Assembly (NCBI GenBank): GCA_019747615.1 | Contig: JAIEQQ010000068.1 | Location: 1 to 5,605, forward strand | DNA from: Phycisphaerales bacterium | Lineage (GTDB): Bacteria > Planctomycetota > Phycisphaerae > Phycisphaerales > UBA1924 | Reading direction: 5' to 3' | DNA: 5,605 bases | Shown: positions 1-5,419 of the stretch, piece by piece | Position numbering within the stretch: position 1 is the stretch's first letter | Layout: every line of letters starts with the position of its first letter | Notes under the pieces: generated by a model | Database searches by the model: none | Seen by the model: only the letters and a program-made list of their open reading frames with translations | Told to the model about the DNA's origin: nothing | Made by a program: the position numbers and the translations under genes

Positions 1-293
1 ACGATGATCGAGAACAGGACGATCGGCACCGCGATGAATCGCAGAGCGCGGACGAAGATCTTGCCGAGGAAGTCCGTGGTGCTGGCGATGAGCCGCGCGG
101 CACCGGCGAGGATCGATGCGTTGTCGTTCTCCGGCGCGGCGGTGCCGGCAAGGTAGGCCCTTGGGTTGTTCACCGAGAGAGACGCCCAGACGTCGGGCGT
201 CCAGAAGCGGTTGATGAGCAGGCCGACGACGACGCCGATGGCGAGGCCCACGAAGATTCGCAGATGAAGCGGGAAGCGTTCCCGGGTGGTCAT
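1..293 (-). CDS. Dicarboxylate/amino acid:cation symporter (DAACS/SDF family), N-terminal part, cut by window edge
   Basis: This is the first 97 codons of a membrane transporter, with no stop before the window edge. Family members carry C4-dicarboxylates or acidic amino acids across the inner membrane with Na+ or H+. Residues 9-29 (LHLRIFVGLAIGVVVGLLI) form a first transmembrane helix after a short basic cytoplasmic start. Residues 75-97 (FLGKIFVRALRFIAVPIVLF, then SII) match the second conserved segment of the family, where a LG-x-(I/L)F-x-R-x-(L/I)-(K/R) stretch leads into a VP and a hydrophobic helix. Between them lies a polar loop of about 45 residues (roughly 30-75), which is longer than in compact bacterial homologues. 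The ATG is fixed by an in-frame TAG four codons upstream. No Shine-Dalgarno sequence is visible before it. The gene diverges from the DUF1232 gene. The family is fairly sure; the substrate cannot be read from this fragment. Confidence 0.82.
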   Translation of the reverse strand, partial: MTTRERFPLHLRIFVGLAIGVVVGLLINRFWTPDVWASLSVNNPRAYLAGTAAPENDNASILAGAARLIASTTDFLGKIFVRALRFIAVPIVLFSII

Positions 294-411
294 TGGCAGA
301 GTCTAACAGGTGGCAAGAACCGTGCGCGGCTCGCTGGCGATATGGCAGGAAACGACGGAGCGTGGCGATGGGATGGGCGGCGAGTTCGGGCGACCAAGGC
401 CAGTGATCGGG

Positions 412-426
412 GCGTACTGCGTACTG
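412..426 (+). repeat. Tandem 7-bp repeat in the divergent intergenic region
   Basis: GCGTACT occurs twice in direct tandem followed by G (GCGTACTGCGTACTG), ending 26 bp before the ATG of the DUF1232 gene. The surrounding gap (294-452) separates two divergent genes and must hold both promoters. I could not identify a convincing -35/-10 pair for either direction. The repeat may be a small operator or chance. Confidence 0.3.
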
Positions 427-440
427 TTCATTTGGGCTCA

Positions 441-444
441 GGAG
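441..444 (+). promoter_or_regulatory. Ribosome binding site that sets the DUF1232 gene start
   Basis: GGAG lies 8 nt before the ATG at 453. The reading frame is open back to an ATG at 264, but that longer form would overlap the start of the divergent transporter gene and would add a 63-residue non-hydrophobic, Arg/Gly-rich stretch. This site supports 453 as the true start. Confidence 0.6.
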
Positions 445-452
445 CACACGCG

Positions 453-767
453 ATGCGTTGGGTGATCGTCTCCATTCTGTCGCTGATCTACATCGTCTCG
501 CCGCTGGACTTTGTCCCTGAGGCGTTGCTGGGTCCGCTTGGATTCACCGATGATGCGCTGGTGATCGCGGGGTGGTTGTTCGTGACGGTGCGGATGATCA
601 AAGCATGGCGGCGCTCGCGAGCGGAGCGAGCCAGCGCGGCGCAGAGCGCGGCGGCCGGCGGCCCTACGCCGGGCGTGGACTCGACCAAGCCCAGCGGCGA
701 ACCAGCTTCGGTTGCCCGAGGCGGCACCTCAGCGCCGATCGACACGACAGCGCGAGTGATTCGATGA
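453..767 (+). CDS. DUF1232 (YkvA-like) small membrane protein
   Basis: A 104-residue protein of unknown biochemical function. Residues 3-48 match the DUF1232/YkvA pattern. A hydrophobic helix (VIVSILSLIYIV) runs into the hallmark SPLDFVPE (residues 16-23), then LGPLGFTDDALVIAG (27-40) with the conserved Asp pair, and a second hydrophobic helix to about residue 48. This layout predicts a two-helix membrane hairpin. Residues 49-60 are strongly basic (KAWRRSRAER), consistent with the positive-inside rule. The remaining 45 residues are low-complexity Ala/Gly/Pro/Ser/Thr and look disordered; this tail is not part of the family core. The start is ATG 453, with GGAG 8 nt upstream. The gene is convergent with ppk1, whose stop lies 55 bp beyond this stop. 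The family assignment is firm; the role is unknown. Confidence 0.8.
   Translation: MRWVIVSILSLIYIVSPLDFVPEALLGPLGFTDDALVIAGWLFVTVRMIKAWRRSRAERASAAQSAAAGGPTPGVDSTKPSGEPASVARGGTSAPIDTTARVIR
613..631 (+). repeat. Inverted repeat (potential hairpin) inside the DUF1232 gene
   Basis: GCTCGC (613-618) and GCGAGC (626-631) form a 6-bp perfect stem around a 7-nt loop. The left arm also belongs to a perfect 10-bp palindrome, GCTCGCGAGC (613-622). The element sits exactly at the change from the membrane domain to the low-complexity tail. It could be a fragment of a genome-wide repeat or a by-product of GC-rich Arg/Ala/Ser codons. Confidence 0.3.
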
Positions 768-822
768 AGATGATTCGTTGACGTTGATCGCACGACGAAC
801 GGAGAGCCCACCGTCGTTCGAA

Positions 823-3114
823 CTACAGCTTCGCGTCGGCCATCAGCGCGTCGAACGTGCCCATCGACGCCAGATCCGACGGCGTGCCGGGGTCTGGTCG
901 CTTCGGGACGTACTTGCCGTCTTGGCGCAGCTCCCACGCGTTGCGACGGTCATGCGTCATGACCTCAACCATGCGGAGAAGTCGCTGGCGCGCGATCGGA
1001 TCGGTGACGGGACAGACCGCCTCGACCCGGGTTTCGAGGTTGCGGAACATCCAGTCGGCCGAGCCGATGAACCACTCGGCGTCCAGCAGGTTGGCCTTGC
1101 CGTTGCCGAAGCAGAAGACGCGCGAGTGCTCGAGGAATCGCCCGACGATGCTGGTGACGGTGATGTTCTCTGAGAGGCCGGCGACGCCGGGACGCAGGCA
1201 GCAGAAGCCGCGGATGTAGAGATCGATCTTGACGCCGGCGCTCGAAGCGTCGTAGAGCGCCTTGGTCACGTCCTTGTCTTCCAGCGCGTTCATCTTGGCG
1301 ATGATGCGACCGCCGATCGGCGACTGGCCCGCGGCGTGCGCCCTGGCAAGCTCGCACTCGCGCCTGATCAGATCGAGCATGCGCGTCTTCATCGTCGCCG
1401 GCGCGACCAATAGCCGCTTGTAGTCGGTCTTGCGGCTGCGCCCGGTGAGCAGGTTGAACAGGTCCACCACGTCGGCGGTGATGTCCGGGTCGCAGGTCAG
1501 CAGGCCCAGATCGGTGTAGAGGTTCGCGGTCGACGGGTTGTAGTTGCCGGTGCCAAGATGGGCGTAGCAACGCAGGCCATCGGGCTCTTTGCGGACAACG
1601 AGCGCCGCCTTGCAATGCGTTTTGAGGCCGATCACGCCGTAGGCGACGTGGACGCCCGCCTTCTCCAGCGACTGCGCGAGCTTGACGTTCCGGCTTTCAT
1701 CAAAGCGGGCGCGCAGCTCGACCAGGCACGCGACCTGCTTGCCGCTTTCGGCGGCGCGGATGAGGTGCGACACGAAAGGGGAGTCGCGCGAGGTGCGGTA
1801 GATCGTCTGCTTGATCGCCAGCACGCTGGGATCCGTCGAAGCCTCGGCGATGAATCGCTCGACGCTGGCGGAGAAGGACTCGTAGGGGTGATGCACGAGG
1901 ACGTCGCCGCGCCGGATGATGTCGAAGATGCTGGTGTCGCGATCGGCCAAGCGCGCGGGGATGGCCGGTGTCCACGACGGGAACTTCAGGTCCGGGCGGG
2001 GCAGATCGGCGATCTCGTAGAGCGAGCGGAAATCCAGCAGACCGATCGACGGATCAACGTCCTCCGGCTGGATCTGGAACAGCTCGACCAGCTGCCGCAC
2101 GAAGCGCGCCGTCGCGCCCGCGGCGACTTCGAGCCGCACGACCTTGGCAAATCGCCGGTGCTTCAGCGCCGTCTCGACATAATCGAGCAGATTGTCCACG
2201 TCGCCCGCGTCGGTCTCGACCTCGGCGGCGCCCTCGGCGGCGCGCGTCACGCGGAATGGCACGGTCTCTTCGAGCTTCAGGCCCGGGAAGAGATCCGGCA
2301 GGTTGTTGATGATCAACTCGTGCAACTGCACGAATCGACCGCGACCGAGATCGGCCTTCTTCGGCTCGCGACCGGCGGCGCTCGGCACGCGGATCCATTG
2401 CGGGATCCCCGCGCCCCACGGCACCTTCACGCGGGCGAACAACTGCTCGGGGTTGTTCGGCTCGGTCACGAAGACGCCGAGGTTGCTCGACAGATTGCTG
2501 ATGAACGGGAAGCGGTGGCCCGGGTCCACCGCCAGCGGCGTCACCACCGGGAAGACCGAGCGACGGAAGAACGCGGTCAGCCGCTCGCGCTCATCGGGCG
2601 CGAGCTGGCCGTAATCCAACAGCTCGATGCCCTCTTTGGCCAGCGCCGGGCGAAGGCTCTGCTCAAAGCACGCCGCCTGCTGCTGCTCCAGATACTCGAA
2701 GGTCTTGCGAACGGTGTCGAGCATCGCAGCGGGCGACGGCGCATCAGGCCCGTCGGGCAGCGTGCCGGCCTGAAGCTGGCGGTGCAGCCATCCGACACGC
2801 TTCTGCACGAACTCGTCGAGGTTGCTGGTGAAGATCGCCAGGAACTTGGCGCGCTCGAGCACGGGGAACCGCTCGTCCTGCGCCTGGCGAAGGACGCGGG
2901 CGTTGAACTCGAGCCACGAAAGATCGCGGTTGAAGGTCTTGCCGCCGGGGCGAATGTCCGGGCGCGCCGGCGCGTGCTCGCCGATGGCCGGCGCGAGCAT
3001 CAGCTCAGCACTGGCCGGCACGAGCGTTGGATGGCCACGACGCTCGCCATGAAACGCCGCGGAGATCGCCGACTCGATCAGACTGTTGGATTTCTTTATC
3101 GACGTCATTCGCAT
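823..3114 (-). CDS. ppk1: Polyphosphate kinase 1 (Ppk1)
   Basis: A complete 763-residue enzyme that reversibly moves the gamma-phosphate of ATP onto inorganic polyphosphate chains. The N-terminal domain (about 60-170) opens with FNRDLSWLEFNARVL and contains FTSNLDEF (95-102). The middle domain covers about 172-386. The first phospholipase-D-like catalytic domain (about 387-567) holds R440 (TIYR), R470 (ELRARFDE) and H500 in GLKTHCKAALVVR. The second (about 568-750) holds H663 in FLEHSRVFCFGNG. The spacing R440-R470-H500 equals that of E. coli Ppk1 R375-R405-H435, and H500 is the expected autophosphorylated histidine, so the enzyme should be active. The extra length over E. coli (688) lies mainly in a leader of about 58 residues with no recognised motif. 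The start could be ATG 3114 or ATG 3108, two codons later; a weak GGTGA sits 6 nt before the second. The gene is 41 bp downstream of the pterin-synthase gene on the same strand and may share its transcript. Confidence 0.97.
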   Translation of the reverse strand: MRMTSIKKSNSLIESAISAAFHGERRGHPTLVPASAELMLAPAIGEHAPARPDIRPGGKTFNRDLSWLEFNARVLRQAQDERFPVLERAKFLAIFTSNLDEFVQKRVGWLHRQLQAGTLPDGPDAPSPAAMLDTVRKTFEYLEQQQAACFEQSLRPALAKEGIELLDYGQLAPDERERLTAFFRRSVFPVVTPLAVDPGHRFPFISNLSSNLGVFVTEPNNPEQLFARVKVPWGAGIPQWIRVPSAAGREPKKADLGRGRFVQLHELIINNLPDLFPGLKLEETVPFRVTRAAEGAAEVETDAGDVDNLLDYVETALKHRRFAKVVRLEVAAGATARFVRQLVELFQIQPEDVDPSIGLLDFRSLYEIADLPRPDLKFPSWTPAIPARLADRDTSIFDIIRRGDVLVHHPYESFSASVERFIAEASTDPSVLAIKQTIYRTSRDSPFVSHLIRAAESGKQVACLVELRARFDESRNVKLAQSLEKAGVHVAYGVIGLKTHCKAALVVRKEPDGLRCYAHLGTGNYNPSTANLYTDLGLLTCDPDITADVVDLFNLLTGRSRKTDYKRLLVAPATMKTRMLDLIRRECELARAHAAGQSPIGGRIIAKMNALEDKDVTKALYDASSAGVKIDLYIRGFCCLRPGVAGLSENITVTSIVGRFLEHSRVFCFGNGKANLLDAEWFIGSADWMFRNLETRVEAVCPVTDPIARQRLLRMVEVMTHDRRNAWELRQDGKYVPKRPDPGTPSDLASMGTFDALMADAKL

Positions 3115-3135
3115 TCACCAGATGAAACCCCGCAA

Positions 3136-3153
3136 CCCCCCACCCCCCCCCCC
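3136..3153 (-). repeat. Homopolymeric G11-T-G6 tract in the ppk1 leader (C6-A-C11 on plus)
   Basis: On the coding strand the 41-bp gap between the pterin-synthase stop and the ppk1 start reads GTG11-T-G6-TTGC-GGGG. Three or more G-triplets separated by 1-4 nt can be drawn many ways, so an RNA or DNA G-quadruplex is possible in the ppk1 5' leader. An 11-G run is also prone to replication slippage and would change the spacing upstream of ppk1 without touching a reading frame. Confidence 0.6.
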
Positions 3154-3155
3154 AC

Positions 3156-3602
3156 TCATCCCGCCGGCAGCACGCACGTCGCGGCACACCCCACCGCTTC
3201 GGTCACGCGAACGCTGACAACGCGGGCCGGAACCGAGGCGGGCGTGGAAGATGTCTTTCGTCCGAAAACTGAATCCGCTTCAAGATCACGGAGCGAAATC
3301 GACCGAGAACGCAGTTTCTGCTCAAGTGAGTGTGCCAGAAACTCCGCGACGCGCTCGGCCGTGGGGTTGATTTGATCAAATGGTGGGGTTTCGTTCAGGC
3401 TGCGATGATGAAACACGGCGCACAAACCCCGTAAATCCTCCTCGACAGCGTGAAAATCCAGCAACAGCCCGTCCTCGTCCAGCTCGGGGCCCTCGAGCGT
3501 CGCAGTGACGTGCCAATCGTGGCCATGCAGCGGCTCACGCTGACCCCGGATCAAGATCGCGTGCGCGGCGGAGAAGACGCCGGAAACTTCAAGTCGGAAC
3601 AT
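3156..3602 (-). CDS. 6-pyruvoyl-tetrahydropterin synthase / QueD superfamily protein (COG0720), ExxHGH variant
   Basis: A 148-residue tunnelling-fold pterin enzyme; the family acts on dihydroneopterin triphosphate. H14 (FSAAH), H26 and H28 (LHGHDW) are the three zinc ligands. E135 in VRVTEAVGCAATC matches the pterin-anchoring Glu (KETCTAGC in E. coli QueD). FHHRSLNE (64-71) aligns with LDHHYLND of E. coli QueD, placing the catalytic His at H66 but His65 where QueD has Asp. The catalytic Cys of QueD, four residues before HGH, is Arg22, while Glu23 sits three before it, giving E-P-L-HGH. From what I know of the family, CxxxHGH marks QueD (queuosine) and ExxHGH marks PTPS-III, which replaces FolB in folate synthesis; I therefore favour a folate role over QueD. 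An in-frame TAG four codons upstream fixes ATG 3602. No Shine-Dalgarno sequence is seen. Codon use is less GC-biased than in the neighbouring genes. Confidence 0.88.
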   Translation of the reverse strand: MFRLEVSGVFSAAHAILIRGQREPLHGHDWHVTATLEGPELDEDGLLLDFHAVEEDLRGLCAVFHHRSLNETPPFDQINPTAERVAEFLAHSLEQKLRSRSISLRDLEADSVFGRKTSSTPASVPARVVSVRVTEAVGCAATCVLPAG

Positions 3603-3633
3603 GCCCGAAGGCTAGGCGAACGGTGCCTCGGGC
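3603..3633 (-). promoter_or_regulatory. Hairpin directly abutting the pterin-synthase start codon
   Basis: On the coding strand GCCCGAGGC and GCC-T-TCGGGC pair over 9 bp, with one bulged U (A3609 on the plus strand) and a 12-nt loop. The 3' arm ends at the base before ATG 3602. No Shine-Dalgarno sequence is present. Either the structure restrains translation from a leadered transcript, or transcription starts at or near the ATG so that the structure is absent from the mRNA. The rest of the 118-bp divergent gap shows no clear sigma-70 promoter. Confidence 0.4.
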
Positions 3634-3677
3634 CCGCGGGCTTTGGTCGGGCGTTCGCAGGCCTGGCTGCTGGGTCG

Positions 3678-3714
3678 CGTCCGAGAACCGCGGCGCCACG
3701 TCCGACAACCGAGG
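3678..3714 (+). repeat. Two 16-bp imperfect direct repeats upstream of the HD-GYP gene
   Basis: CGTCCGAGAACCGCGG (3678-3693) and CGTCCGACAACCGAGG (3699-3714) agree at 14 of 16 positions and start 21 bp apart, about two helical turns. The second copy ends in the GAGG that serves as the ribosome binding site of the gene at 3721. The arrangement suits paired binding sites for a dimeric regulator acting on one or both divergent genes; that role is inference. Confidence 0.45.
3711..3714 (+). promoter_or_regulatory. Ribosome binding site that sets the HD-GYP gene start at TTG
   Basis: GAGG is 6 nt before TTG 3721, a good spacing. The only other nearby candidate is GTG 3736, where an AAAGGG ends just 1 nt before the codon, too close to work. 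The frame is open further upstream to TTG 3643, but those 26 residues are Arg-rich repeat-derived sequence with no domain match. Confidence 0.5.
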
Positions 3715-3720
3715 TCTGAA

Positions 3721-5334
3721 TTGGGCGCAAAGGGCGTGGTAACGCTCAAAGTCGCGCCAAATGCGGACGATGGTACATGGCAAGAACACCGCGCGGTTGT
3801 CGCGCGGGCTGTCGTGGAGGCTCCGTTGCCCGAAGTGATCGCGTGCAAAGACCTGACGCCCGGCTACCTGCTTCGTCAGGCGCTCTTCACGCGCCAGGGG
3901 ATCAAACTGCTCGGACCGGGAACCCGCCTGAGCGAGGCGCTGTGCGGCTCGCTTCGCGCCAGTGGTGAGCCCGTATTCGTGGTCGCGCGAAACGTGACCG
4001 AGGTTTCTGAAGCGATCGGGGCGAAGGACCCCGTGCAGCCGACGAGGGCATCCGGCGGTGTGCGCACCAACGCGGTGGCGACCGAGGACCTGGTGACCAG
4101 TGGCGGCGTCGTCGCCGTCGAGCGGGGCGAGCGTATCGAAGAACATCACGCCGACGCGCTGAACGGCAGCCCGCACACGAAGGACGGCGCGAGCGACTCG
4201 CCCGCGACCGCCTGGAACCCCGGCCAAGAGAGCATCGCGCGCGGGCAGTCCGAGCCGTCGCCGGCAATCGACCAACCGGCGCGGGCGTGGGCGGTGCGCC
4301 ACAACGAGCTTGCCCGCGTTCGGGCCGCGATGCTGAAGGCGGCCGAGAACGTTGTCGCTGAGAAGGCACGAAGGTGGGACAGCCTGCCCCGAGAGGTTCG
4401 GATCGGCATCGAGATGGTCGCTGTCAGCGAGAACGACGAGCCGGGCTGGCCGGACGACCATGAGCTGGCGCTCATGCGCGCCGAGCGCGTGGGTCAGGTC
4501 CGCGGGATCTATGCGGATCTGCTGCGTGGTCTGCCGACGAGCACGGATCTGGTGCTGGAGATTGCCGACGAGCTGATCGCGCTGGCGGCGCGATACCCGC
4601 GCCGGTTCACCGGCCTTGCGATGGTGCCGCCCAGGCGAGCGGACTATCTGCCGGATCACGCGCTGACAACCGCCTCGCTCTGCGCCGCGATGGCGATCTC
4701 GCTGTCATGGTCCAAGTGGGACGTGCGGAACGCGGTGCTCGCGGGCCTGCTGTGCGACTGCGGCATGATGCTGATCCCCGAGGACATTCGGCGTGCGGAT
4801 CGCACGCTTGACGAGGCGGAGCTCAACCGCATGCGCCGGCACCCGGCGATGAGCGTGACGCTGCTGGAGGCGATGACCGACCTGCCGGAGGTCGTCGCGC
4901 TGTGCGCGTTTCAGCACCACGAGCGCGAGGATGGCAGCGGCTATCCATCAGCCCTGACGGGCAAGCGGATCCACCCGATCGCCCGCATGGTCGCCGTCGC
5001 CGATACGTACGCCGGCATGACCGCGCCGCGCCCGCACCGGACGGGGATCCAGCCCTACTTGGCCATGGAACAGGTCATCGGCATGGCCTCCAGCGGGAAA
5101 CTCGAACGCGCGTACACCCGCACGCTCGTTCGCGTGTGCGGGCTGTTCCCGGTCGGCTCGTACGTGCGACTCAGCGACGAAACGCTGGCGATTGTCGTCG
5201 GCTCTCATCCGACGCAGGTTGACCGGCCGATCGTTCGGCGCGTGCGGGGCGGCGTCATGAGCGAATCGATTGACCTCTCGACACTGAAGCCTTGGGAGCT
5301 GAGTGTCCTGCAGCCGATCGACGCCCGGATGTGA
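3721..5334 (+). CDS. HD-GYP-type protein with a Cys-Asp in place of the His-Asp pair
   Basis: Numbering from TTG 3721 gives 537 residues, with no signal peptide or membrane segment. HD-GYP proteins hydrolyse or sense cyclic di-GMP. Residues about 43-80 (CKDLTPGYLLRQALFTRQGI..GPGTRL) resemble the short N-terminal module common in such proteins (LxPGMxLaxdvxxxdGxxLLxxGtxL). Residues about 105-190 are a polar, probably disordered linker, and about 190-300 a charged helical segment. The HD-GYP core (about 305-450) has H313, then CDCGMMLIP (345-353) where HDIGK-x-x-IP is usual, RRHP with H374, HHEREDGSGYP (399-409) with the GYP motif intact, VADTYAGMT with D428, and RPHR (437-440). The C-terminal FPVGSYVRLSDETLAIVVG (476-494) is the small beta module often found after the domain. 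So only one metal His and the following Lys are lost, replaced by C345 and M349. It may bind cyclic di-GMP without cleaving it, or use Cys as a ligand. Confidence 0.9.
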   Translation: MGAKGVVTLKVAPNADDGTWQEHRAVVARAVVEAPLPEVIACKDLTPGYLLRQALFTRQGIKLLGPGTRLSEALCGSLRASGEPVFVVARNVTEVSEAIGAKDPVQPTRASGGVRTNAVATEDLVTSGGVVAVERGERIEEHHADALNGSPHTKDGASDSPATAWNPGQESIARGQSEPSPAIDQPARAWAVRHNELARVRAAMLKAAENVVAEKARRWDSLPREVRIGIEMVAVSENDEPGWPDDHELALMRAERVGQVRGIYADLLRGLPTSTDLVLEIADELIALAARYPRRFTGLAMVPPRRADYLPDHALTTASLCAAMAISLSWSKWDVRNAVLAGLLCDCGMMLIPEDIRRADRTLDEAELNRMRRHPAMSVTLLEAMTDLPEVVALCAFQHHEREDGSGYPSALTGKRIHPIARMVAVADTYAGMTAPRPHRTGIQPYLAMEQVIGMASSGKLERAYTRTLVRVCGLFPVGSYVRLSDETLAIVVGSHPTQVDRPIVRRVRGGVMSESIDLSTLKPWELSVLQPIDARM

Positions 5335-5337
5335 CCT

Positions 5338-5384
5338 GCGAGAGCCATTGGTGCTCGCCACAGTCACGGCGTGAGAGCACGTCG
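5338..5384. terminator. Two short hairpins between convergent genes, possible bidirectional terminator
   Basis: The 85-bp gap 5335-5419 separates convergent genes. CGGCGTG (5367-5373) pairs with CACGTCG (5378-5384) over 7 bp, including one G-T wobble, around an AGAG loop. A second, weaker hairpin uses GAGC (5342-5345) and GCTC (5353-5356), extended by GCG/CGC bases with a bulge. Neither is followed by a T-run on either strand, so a classical Rho-independent terminator is not supported; position alone suggests the role. Confidence 0.25.
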
Positions 5385-5419
5385 GCGGGCGATTGAAACA
5401 CGGAGGTTGGAAGCGACGC

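Noticed and set aside
264..452. Upstream extension of the DUF1232 gene to ATG 264
   Set aside because: It overlaps the start of the divergent transporter gene, adds 63 residues with no domain, and lacks the ribosome binding site seen before ATG 453.
792..817. Possible terminator hairpin between the DUF1232 gene and ppk1 (ACGACG with CGTCGT)
   Set aside because: Only 6 bp around a 14-nt loop, no T-run on either strand, and competing pairings; expected by chance at this GC content.
1558..3375. 605-residue open frame on the plus strand opposite ppk1
   Set aside because: It shares codon boundaries with ppk1 on the other strand. It stays open because TTA, CTA and TCA codons are rare in such a GC-rich gene. 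Its translation is Arg/Asp/Leu/Glu-rich with no domain, while ppk1 is unmistakable.
3632..3641. Perfect 10-bp palindrome GCCCGCGGGC in the divergent gap
   Set aside because: Short GC-only palindromes are common in such DNA, and it overlaps the hairpin arm reported separately; there is no independent evidence for an operator.
3643..3720. Upstream start (TTG 3643) for the HD-GYP gene
   Set aside because: The added 26 residues come from the intergenic direct repeats (VREPRRHVRQPRSE), and no ribosome binding site is evident; GAGG before TTG 3721 is better.
3589..4659. 356-residue open frame on the minus strand opposite the HD-GYP gene
   Set aside because: It is the in-register antisense of a clear coding sequence, with an Arg/His-rich composition and no family match.
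823..5334. The pterin synthase, ppk1 and HD-GYP genes as one new polyphosphate/cyclic di-GMP/pterin signalling system
   Set aside because: The HD-GYP gene is divergent from the other two, the families have separate known roles, and nothing in the window ties them together beyond adjacency. Conserved neighbourhood across many genomes would be needed.
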